DNA of 64,000 nt from Hydra vulgaris (taxonomy: Eukaryota > Cnidaria > Hydrozoa > Anthoathecata > Hydridae): the NCBI RefSeq assembly GCF_038396675.1, contig NC_088934.1, positions 46,342,001 through 46,406,000 on the forward strand, in the 5' to 3' direction. Within the stretch, counting starts at the first letter, position 1. Each line of letters opens with the position of its first letter. Under the pieces are notes generated by a model that saw only the letters and a program-made list of their open reading frames with translations, did not search any database and was not told the origin of the DNA. Positions 55,522-64,000 of this stretch are shown piece after piece. The position numbers and the translations under genes are program-made.

Positions 55522-55796
55522 AAACTATACTAGTGCTAATTTTCAGCTTAATTACATGTTTAGTTGAACAGAAACTTGTAAAACAAAAACTATAGTAAAA
55601 TCAAAATGGCCGCCAAACATAAAAAATTGCTAAAAACTGCTAATTTTAAAATAACATTATCTCCAAAACCTATTCGATACCAGTGCTAAAATTTTGCAAG
55701 GTAGTCTATGTTATTTAGGTGACCATTTTTACAAAGTATGAAGAAAATCTGAGATCGTGGGTTACATGCCTGTCCCACTTTCTCATGGAATACCTC
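55522..55796 (-). repeat. Right long terminal inverted repeat (3.7-kb element)
   Basis: Inverted partner of 52097-52379. The sequence from 54810 to 55521 between gene start and this repeat has no ORF and probably holds the promoter and 5' UTR. Confidence 0.85.
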
Positions 55797-56324
55797 ATTC
55801 ATTAACAAATGTATTATTCAATAAATCTTATTATTAGATTTCAGCTCCATATAAAATGTATGTAACAACAAAAATATGTCAAAAGCATCTTGTATAATAA
55901 AATAAATTAAATTCAAAATTAATTAATAATTATAATAAGGTTCAAAAATAAGGTATTAATTAAATAAGTTTGCATTAATTGAATTCAACTAATTAATATA
56001 ATTTGCAGAACTCTTGAAGTTTAATTTTTACAATGTTTTTGAATCTTATAAAACTGTCTAAAATGTACAATGCAAAACCTAAGTATATATAAATAGCAGG
56101 GATGTGGATTTGAACTGATACATTTAATTCAAAAAACTTTTTACCATAGCAATAATTAATATTATATATGCATTAAATTTTATGAGTCATTTAAATGTAG
56201 AAAGTCTAAAAATGCATTTTTTTTAAAATTATTTTTAAAGCTATTTTTTTTCAATTGTGTGGCAAAATCATCTGAAAATTGTCATTTGTGTTGTACTGTG
56301 TTGTACGGATTATTATTTTTGTAG

Positions 56325-56501
56325 CAAGATGGTAAAAGATATTATAAAGTTAAATGGGTTCGCTATACTTGGGAAGCTGAAGATGCACTTACTCATCTTA
56401 AAGATATGCTAGATAGATTTTGGGAAGAACATAATGAAAATCAAAATAAATTGAAATCCACCACTGAAACAACTATTCATGGAAATAGTTCTCCTGAAAA
56501 G
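56325..56501 (+). CDS. Chromodomain exon (internal exon, phase 0)
   Basis: Bounded by a TTTTTGTAG acceptor (ends 56324) and a GGTAATTTT donor (56502), the 177-bp exon is open with no ATG. It encodes QDGKRYYKVKWVRYTWEAED, then LKDMLDRFWEEHNENQN and a Ser/Thr-rich tail. 'Y-Y-x-V-K-W-x-x-Y-x-W-E-x-E' with the following helix is the second half of a chromodomain; aromatic-cage residues W and W/Y are present. The first strand must lie on an upstream exon, not found. Chromodomains bind methylated histone tails. It could be a host chromatin gene, split by the transposons on both sides, or a domain from a chromovirus integrase; splice sites favour the former. Confidence 0.6.
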
Positions 56502-58023
56502 GTAATTTTTTAAGAATATTCTGTACAATTTATCTGTGTAAAAACTGCAATAAAGTAATTTTTAAGGTATTGTTATTTCATTAAAATTATCAAAAAATAT
56601 AATTCAAATTACCTTAACAATATTTTTATAGTGATACTTACATATCTGTATATGTAAGCCTTGTTATAAAGCGTCGGGAGAAGAGCATTTATTATTTAAT
56701 TCAGTTATGCAATCAATGAGAGGTTTTACATTATGCAACACTGTTTAAGTTATGCTAAAAACTTATTAACTAAAAAAGTATTTATAAGAATATTTTAATG
56801 AAGTAGTTACTTTTTATTTTAACATTATTTTATTGAAGTTGCTAACATTTTAAAAACTTCACACTGTTGTGACAAAATTTTAAATTACAAATACATAAAG
56901 TATCAAAATATTAAGCTACAGAAGAAAAACTTGTCTACTGTTTAAATACGACATAAATGAATGAAATGTAAAAAAAATAAATTATAAAAATTAAAATAGT
57001 CTAAGCAAAATAATCTAAAAAAGCATGAGAGTGTTTATTTAGACTATGTTAGTTTGATAAGGAATATATTATAAGGGATATTGACATTTGTTCAGGTATT
57101 AGAAATACAACGACAACCAGGAAAACATTACTTTAAAAAACCTTACTTTTAACTTTGCTTGATTCCTAAAAATTTATTCTATTAGTTTCTCTGTAACGGT
57201 TGATTAACAACAACCCTTACAGAGAAATTATCACTTGACAGATGAAGCATTCATTAAAAGTATGTACCCTTAAAATCAGCTGGCATAGGTTAGCTAATTT
57301 TTATATTTGTATATATTTTTATATTTGTATATATTTTTATATTTGTATATATTTTTATATAGGTATATACAAAATATTTTTCTCATATTTATCCATGTAA
57401 TGATTTCACATGATTGATTTTAAATTTTAGTGTGACTATTATTATTTATTGTTCAATAAGCAATTTTACTTTTTCGTCAGAATTATCTATCCTTTAAATC
57501 TTCAAGACCTTTTTTAGTTTGTTTTACTAAAAATGAAATTCATTGTAAACATTAAAAATATGTACAAGATAACACAAGTGTTATCAACACATTTCAATAA
57601 CGCAAGTGCATATCAATCATTTTGTACAAGTTAACACATTTTAATAACACAAGTGCATATCAATTATTTTGTGCTGATAAAAAGATAACTATTGCTCGTT
57701 TTTTTTCTTACAATATTTAAAGTTTTTAGTTTATTAATCTCTGACTTTTTGAAAATAATAAATATTTGGTTATTTGCACAACAATTTATATATACTCAAG
57801 AAATTAAAAAAAATCATTTTATTTATTTAGTTATATACAATTTGTTTATAGCTGTAATTAGAGTATAAAAATATTTGTTTATTTTCTCAACATTTGATGC
57901 AATCATAATTATTGCGTCAAATGATCGATAACATTATTACATAAATAAAATAACTTTATTTTGTCAAAAACTCCATTAAGCAAATGGGCTAAGCAATTTT
58001 TATTTAAAACAAGGCCTGATATA
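56502..58023. other. AT-rich sequence, possible intron
   Basis: No ORF. A 17-bp hairpin with one mismatch (57186-57227, TTTCTCTGTAACGGTTG) and a GTATATATTTTTATATTT tandem near 57305-57365. Confidence 0.4.
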
Positions 58024-58120
<97 letters not shown>

Positions 58121-58141
58121 TATAAATATTTTCAGCACAAA

Positions 58142-58230
<89 letters not shown>
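58024..58230. repeat. (ATT)n and two (AT)n microsatellites
   Basis: ATT repeats 58024-58075, AT repeats about 58085-58120 and 58148-58230. The last one touches the transposon end at 58231. Confidence 0.95.
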
Positions 58231-58234
<4 letters not shown>

Positions 58235-58563
58235 GGTGGGGCATAAAACACCAAAGTCATTAAAAAAAATACCATAATAATTTTTCTGGTTCCTTTTGAT
58301 GTGTATTAAAAAAATGTAATTTTTTTTTTTTATGAGTACTCCTATGGTTGGTCCCAGCAGTCCGAAAATTAGAAAATTTATAATTTTTGTTAATAATAAG
58401 GGGGCAGGGTCACTTACAAATATTTTAAAGATATCTTAAGGGTTATTTTTGTAGCCTGATATATCTATTTTTAGATTATGTTTTGTTTTATTGCAAAAGA
58501 TGATGGAAATGGTCAGCCCTACCTATTTAAATACATGTTTGCATATTTGGGAGGTAGGGGGGG
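58231..58563 (+). repeat. Left terminal inverted repeat (3.46-kb element)
   Basis: Pairs with 61390-61691; shared blocks include CATAATAATTTTTCTGGTTC and GGTCCCAGCAGTCCGAAAAT. Confidence 0.85.
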
Positions 58564-58624
58564 AATGTTTAAGTTAAAAAAATCGGTAATTTTTAAAATT
58601 TTTATCTTAGTGTAAATAAAAATA

Positions 58625-61322
58625 ATGCAAACAAAAAATAGTTTTGGAAAAATATCTCATCGTGAAGTTTTTCTTGTTGGAAAAAGAATTGAAACAATAC
58701 CTAATACACAATTGCCAACTAAAAAAACTGTATTGCAATATTACCATTACAGAGATCTTATGCTAAGAGCTGATTTTCCAAACATTTCCTCAGTTAGTAT
58801 AGCTTCATGTCCTCTTGGTGATTTCTTTACTGCACAATGTGCTGAAATAGGCGGTTGTCTCCAAAAATGTTTACCATGCGTTGTTTATGAGGTGAAGAAA
58901 ATATGGCAAAAAGCAGGAATTCCTTTTATTAATACTGACAAGCATATCAGGTTTTTATAAATTTAAAATAATTTTAATTTTTAGTTCAATCCAATTTCAA
59001 ATTTATGTTATATAAGTAGCAATTATAAAGTCATACAATTTTATATATTTATAATAAATTACATTAATTTTAATGCATTCTTCTACATTTGTTTTAGAGA
59101 CAAGATTGTTGACTTAAAAAAGATTTAAACAAACACAGGAACCGTTTAAGTACAAATTTAGTTTTAAAAAGAGAACAGTTTTCAAGAATGCTAGAGGAGG
59201 TATTTGATGTAAGTCAAAAGAATTGTGAAGGTATTATTATGAAAGATAAAACTAAAGATATAAAAACTAGAAGAGAAGATGCAGATTTTCTTAACGACCA
59301 GAAAGGAGTGCGTGTTCAGAAAATGTTGGGTAAAGATAAAATTTCACAAAAATTTGTAAAAAACAAAACAAAAAGAGAAATGAAAATAAAAAATCAAAGA
59401 ATAAAAGAGTCCGTAAGAAAACAGAAAGAGTTGGTTACTGAGAAATATGAAAACACAACAAAAAATTTTAATACTTTAGATGATAACCAAGATGAAGAGT
59501 ATCTACAGCCTTCTAGAAAAATTAGAAAATCTAATGTTGTTCCTCTTATTGTTCCAAAAAATATAGGAAAAGATTTAGCTCCAACAGCATCACGATATGG
59601 AATAAGTTCGACTGCACTGAGTGCAACTCTTGCTTCTCTTATATTTTTCTATTTCTAAACGAAGTATTTTGAGGCAGAAAAAATTAAGTATAAGAAAAAC
59701 TGCCTGTAATATTAAAGACAACTTTATTACATTGGCTAAGGGTTAAAGTCTTACTGTGCATTTTGACTCAAAAATTATGTTAGAAATGAAAGAACTTGGT
59801 AAAGAAAAAGTTGAAAGAGTAGCTGTACTAATCAGTTCACCAGATCTCTCAGAATCCTAACTTTTGGGTATTTTAATTGTGGAAGATGGCACCGATGAGT
59901 CTCTTGGGAAAGCAATCAAAAAAACTTTACAAGACTGGGAGCTATTTGACTATGTTGATTGTCTGTCCTTTGACACCACTGTTACAAATACTGGTTGGCT
60001 AAAAGGAGTCTGTACTCTTATTGAGCAGTGGAGAGGAAAAGCTTTAATTTGGATGGCTTGTCGTCATCACGTTTATGAATTACATATAAAGGTAAATATT
60101 GAAAAAATCATATAATATTTTTATATTTATTTATATATTTAATTATTAATATTTCTTGATGAATTAAATGCTTTATTAATAAAATTTATTTAAATGATTT
60201 GAAATAAACATATTTTAGCACTTCTCAAATGTTCTTACTGGTGGTAAAACAAGTGGACCAAAGACTGAGTTATTTGATAGGCTGAAGGGTAATTGGAAAT
60301 CGATTCTTGAAAAGAAGATAAATTATGATAACCTAAAAAGATTTGACTCAGAAAAAAAAATTATATCTTTTTTGGAAAAGCAAGTTGGTTTAATTGTCCT
60401 ATTTAGATTAATGTGTTTAGTAATAAGTTTTGATAATAAAGTTTTTTGAAATTTAGGCTTCTGAATCATTAACATTCCTTCAAAATTGCCTAGATAATGA
60501 TATATTTCCAAGAAATGACTACCAGTATTTTATACAATTAGCAGTTCTTTGGTTAGGTGGCAAAGTAACAAAATTTCAATTTAGATTTCCAATGGCTTCG
60601 CATCATGCCAGGTTTATAGCACAGGGAGTTTATTATTTAACATATGATCTTCTTCAGCCACAATTCAGTAACTTATGTCCTAACATAATATCATTGCAAG
60701 AGGGAAAGCTGATTTATGAAATTGCTTCATTTACAGCACTATTTTATGTTCCATGGTTTATTAAAGCTCCTATCCCTGCCATAGCACCTTCTTTAGATCT
60801 AAAAGCTATTAATGTAATGATACAATATTCTGAATTCAGTTTCAAACCAGCAGAAGCCGTACTGAAATCACTTAAACAGCACAATTGGTATTTAAATGAA
60901 AGATTTGTGGTTATGTGTCTTGCTGATAAATGTTTACCTGTAGATCAGCTACAAAAAATAGCTCTTAAATTAGCTCAAACAGCGAAAAAAAAAAAAAAAT
61001 AACTAAAAATATTGAAGACTTTATTGGTCCTGAAAGCTGGTTTTTATTTGATTTATTAAAAATGACATTACATGAGACAGAATGGCTTAAAACTAGTTCA
61101 TCAAACTGGGAAAAATTTTCAGGTTGTATTAGATTTAAAAATTTTGTCACTGGTCTTCTTGTTGTAAATGATTGTGCAGAACGTGCTATTAAACTTGGCC
61201 AAGACTTCATTGAAACTTTCAGAAACAAAAAAGATAGCCAAGCTAATTTATTAGTTGTTGCAGATCATCGGCTAAAATTTCAGACAACAGAAAAAAAATC
61301 TTGGTTGAAAACTTTAAAATAA
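58625..61322 (+). pseudogene. Transposase of the 3.46-kb element, spliced, lightly broken
   Basis: Exons: 58625-58953 (donor AG|GTTTTT), 59098-60091, 60219-60383, 60457-61322; acceptors TTTTAG, TTTTAG, ATTTAG. N-terminal part has CPLGDFFTAQC and CLQKCLPC. The core reads LTVHFDSKIM (first D), then SFDTTVTNTGWLKGVCTLIE, ACRHHVYEL, GGKTSGPKTELFDRLK, WLGGKVTKFQFRFPMASHHA and, near the end, GLLVVNDCAERAIKL. FDSK, FDTT and NDCAER are the likely acidic catalytic sites. Breaks: a frameshift near 59120, stops near 59744 and 59859, a frameshift near 59655 and one in the A15 run at 60983. I know the motif set from repeated genes in arthropods, molluscs and cnidarians, but not a firm superfamily name; the ends resemble hAT ends. 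Confidence 0.7.
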
Positions 61323-61389
61323 TCTTTCTTTAAAAAATAAATGCAAATGTAAAAATATTTTTTATTTAAAATATAGAGGAAAAAATATA

Positions 61390-61691
61390 TACGCCCCCCC
61401 CCCACCTCTCAAATATAAACATCATGTATTTTAATGGGTAGGGCTGACCATTTCCATCATTTTTTGCAATAAAACAAAACATAATCTAAAAAAAGATATA
61501 TCAGGCTACAAAAATAACCCTTATTATTTACAAAAATTATAAATTTTCTAATTTTCGGACTGCTGGGACCAAACAGAGGGGTACTCATAAAAAAAAAAAA
61601 TTAAATTTTTTTAATACACATATCAAAAGGAACCAGAAAAATTATTATGGTATTTTTTTTAATGACTTTGGTGTTTTATGCCCCACCCTAA
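61390..61691 (-). repeat. Right terminal inverted repeat (3.46-kb element)
   Basis: Inverted partner of the left arm, ending CCCCACCCTAA at 61691. Confidence 0.85.
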
Positions 61692-61697
61692 TATATA

Positions 61698-64000
61698 TAG
61701 GGTGGGTCATAAAACTTATACCCAATACTTTTATAGTTAAACCACCTACGAATCCCCATAAAGGTATATATACATTCGATTTAAGGATTCTAATAAGTTA
61801 AGGAATGCAAATAATTCTAATAATGTAATTCTAAATATAACTTGAATTACTGAAAAAAAGGTAAATTTATAATGGTATTCTTTAAGGTTTTTTTAAGGAA
61901 AATTGTTAAATAATTTATCCAAGGTTGAGTTTTTTAGCCTCCTCGTTTTCAATAAAGAGTATCGCAAGCGGCGTCAATCTTTCTTGCATCATGGATGTAA
62001 ATAGATAGGTTTTAATTCACTACGTTCACTGCTGGCAACTGTCACTGGAATTGTTAGCAATATGTGTAGTACTATCCACAGATTAGTATGAAGGTTTTCT
62101 CTGTCGTTGCTTTTGATTATATTAAGTGCTTAAAATGGTGACAGTGTTTTGTTAGCCCCCTATTGCTTCTGCTCACACCACTTGTCAAAAACAGCAGTTA
62201 TTAAACCAATGTGTAGAAATTCATTGTACAGTTCTTCCCCATTTATATCTGAAATATTTTTCACAGTCAAGTGTTCTTGTAACATTTTACAATTCTTTAA
62301 AAGTTTGTCCTTTAGTGGTAGTTTTATCAGGTCAAATAGGAATCCCCATTTTGACTTTTATTTGGAGAACTTTCACGTCCATTCTGTCTTTAAAGATGAT
62401 TCAATTGTGTCAATTAGAAGCAAGAAAACACCATTTTTGAAAGATTCTTCTTGGCTAGGGCTGTATTTGTTTTCTTTTTCATAAAGAAGCAGTATTTTCT
62501 TTTTTATCTGTTGCTTTTCCTTAAACAGTGGTTTGATGCCAACTTCCTTAGCTATTTCCTTTGCTTTATAAATTGAGTCATTTAATCATTTTTCTCAAAA
62601 AGTCTCAACGAACTTAATACAACTGCTCAGAAGCCATAGAAATGTCCCTTGAATGGTTTTGCTCACTAAGTTTATTTTATCATGAAATGAGCTTAATAAA
62701 CAATCTGATGAAATTGATGTATCACTAGATTGTTCACAAAGCTGTTCCAGAGCTTTAATAACGCCATGGTATTAGTATCAAATTGCTGATACGGAATTTA
62801 TTCTAGCTTCCCACATGGTTTCACGGACTTTCTGCAGAGTTAGTGTTTTAACATGGTCACTAATAATGCGTCATCGCTTGGTTGATGCAGAAAAAGTTGT
62901 ATAGATTATTTTTGAATAAATGCAAACAGCAATATAGGCTTAATCAATAATTTAACTCCATCTGATAAACTGTTCAAGCAATTATAGGGTGTGTAAATGA
63001 GGCTAGTGGGTATTCTGCTAAAATTCGAGCTTAAACACCTCAAATTGCAGCCATGTTAGATCTTTTGTCATAGCCTTGACCTCTGCAGTTGTTTAGCCCA
63101 CAAGACTTTATTTCTTCAATTAGAAGATTAGAAAGAGCTTCACCAGTCATTAGAAGATTAGAAAGAACTTCACCATCAGACACAGTATATCCAAAAGAGC
63201 TTTCTTGGATGATGACTTTTGCTTTATCTTCTTCATAATCGTAGCGGATGGTTAGAGAAGTTTGGTCTTTGTGACTAAGGTCTAGAATGCAATCCATAAA
63301 TAATAAATCCTGAAAAATTCTTTGCAAACTTTACCTTGTTCACAATAGCTTTTTTAACATGCTAAGCTAAGAGTTTAATAACCTCGTTTTGAATGTTGAC
63401 ACTTTTGTGGAGGTCTCTCTCCATCTTCAATTTGCCGTAAGTGCTCCTTTAAAATTGGATCAAATTGACCAAGTATTTGGATAAGACCAAGGAAGTTTCC
63501 ATTATTTTTGGTGTAAAGTTTTGATGAGCTCCCACAGATTGCTATGTTCTGCCAAATACATAATCACTGACATTATTCACTTAAGAATTTTTTTCCATCT
63601 TTCTACTTTATTGTTAGTTTGTTTGATAAGACCTTGATTGACAGATTAAGACCTTGACTTGTTTATTTTTTTATCCTAGTTGTTGCCTTGATCCATTTCT
63701 CAGAACAACTGAAATGAGATAGAGATATCTTATGCATGTAGGCTCGCTCTGTGAAATTTTCCAGTTGTTAAAATCTTTTCTGACCAAAATATGATTTTAG
63801 AGTTGGGTCAAACAGACAACAAGGAAGTTAAATTGTTGAATCAGTTTTTGAAGAGTATAAAAGCCTCTTCATTTGTTTACCATTTCTTGCTACCCTGTAT
63901 TCAAGTTCATTTGAGAAATAGTGTTTTTTAATTTTAGGATATTCCTTATTACTTTTCAGGAAAGTTATTGGATACATTTTGATGATACAGTCTCTCTCTC
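61698..64000 (-). mobile_element. hAT element running off the right edge
   Basis: Starts TAGGGTGGGTCATAAAAC only 7 bp after the previous element ends. This sequence shares its first 17 bp, with one change, with that element's terminus. A hAT transposase gene on the minus strand follows. The other end is outside the window. Confidence 0.6.
61918..64000 (-). pseudogene. hAT transposase, ZMYM1-like, C-terminal half (partial at window edge)
   Basis: Reading leftward: 63327-63040 has LSHKDQTSLTIRYDYEEDKA and CGLNNCRGQGYDKRSNMAAI, the hAT catalytic-core block around C-R-G-Q-G-Y-D (second D). A decayed stretch (62880-62480) fits the helical insertion, with IIKAKEIAKEVGIKPLF near 62560. Near 62065 LWIVLHILLTIPVTVASSER is the hAT dimerisation motif, followed after a frameshift by TYLFTSMMQERLTPLAILFIE. 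The normal G-A-S after CRGQGYD is replaced by K-R-S. A segment with RRLEKLSPSDTV-type repetition (63120-63180) shows a small in-gene duplication. Many stops; not functional. Confidence 0.75.

Larger units (their letters stand above)
52097..55796 (-). mobile_element. 3.7-kb DNA transposon with 275-283 bp terminal inverted repeats
   Basis: The termini read GAGGTATTCCATGAGAtAGT on the left and, inward from the right, GAGGTATTCCATGAGAaAGT. The repeats extend over 52097-52379 and 55522-55796 with about 85% match by eye. ATTC flanks both sides (52093-52096, 55797-55800), a candidate 4-bp target duplication. The single gene inside runs on the minus strand. The element appears complete. Confidence 0.85.
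58231..61691 (+). mobile_element. 3.46-kb DNA transposon with about 300-bp terminal inverted repeats
   Basis: Both termini read TTAGGGTGGGGCATAAAACA going inward. Left arm 58231-58563, right arm about 61390-61691; the left has an extra block of about 40 bp (GGGGGCAGGGTCAC...). The element lies in TA repeats (TATATATA on both sides), so the target duplication cannot be measured but 8 bp is possible. One spliced gene on the plus strand fills the interior. Confidence 0.85.

Noticed and set aside
1-64000. CRISPR array
   Set aside because: The only regular repeat with a period near that of CRISPR is the 30-bp minisatellite at 22698, whose units are contiguous with no spacers.

Overview
The window looks like the nuclear genome of a cnidarian, most likely a hydrozoan close to Hydra. 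The DNA is very AT-rich, with long (TA)n tracts, spliced exons with GT..AG borders, one eukaryotic tRNA gene, and a dense layering of transposons of the kinds common in Hydra (5'-truncated LINEs, hAT, CACTA-like, RAG1/Transib-like, Penelope-like, MITEs). The species is inferred, not shown. Almost every protein-coding stretch is a transposon gene or its remains. No intact multi-exon host gene is visible; the best host candidates are tRNA-Glu, one chromodomain exon and one small unassigned ORF.

Layout. 0.4-2.2 kb: decayed DUF4806-like gene (+). 2.4-4.8 kb: LINE (-). 5.0-7.4 kb: fold-back element, MITE, hAT fragment. 8.27-8.97 kb: broken gene resembling the N-terminal zinc/RING part of RAG1 (+). 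8.99-11.91 kb: a block of bacterial plasmid-type genes (-): ParA ATPase, a small ribbon-helix-helix-like gene, an HTH gene and a replication-protein-like gene, all broken. 11.91-19.2 kb: left end and two genes of a CACTA-like transposon (a C2H2/tnp2-like gene and a six-exon SAM-domain gene), with a hAT MITE between them. 19.2-22.9 kb: duplicated fragment, nested MITEs, transposon-like gene and a 30-bp minisatellite. 22.9-28.5 kb: three LINE copies around tRNA-Glu(TTC). 28.5-29.3 kb: two DNA-transposon fragments. 30.37-35.68 kb: a RAG1/Transib-superfamily element with CACAGTG ends and a 5-bp target duplication. 35.9-39.3 kb: two-ORF LINE (+). 39.4-51.6 kb: fragments of Tc1-related, DDE-like, LINE, Penelope-like and hAT elements. 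52.10-55.80 kb and 58.23-61.69 kb: two complete cut-and-paste transposons with 275-330 bp terminal inverted repeats. Between them lies the chromodomain exon. 61.7-64 kb: a hAT element running off the window.

Three things stand out. First, the RAG1/Transib element carries ends that begin with the V(D)J heptamer and have an A-rich motif at unequal distances from it. Second, about 21 kb away is a separate gene fragment resembling the RAG1 N-terminal region, so both halves of the RAG1 architecture occur here as unlinked mobile-type sequences. Third, a degraded plasmid partition/replication cassette is embedded among eukaryotic transposons and cut by a CACTA-like end, which points to transfer from an AT-rich bacterial associate. 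All family assignments come from reading motifs by eye; no database search was run.
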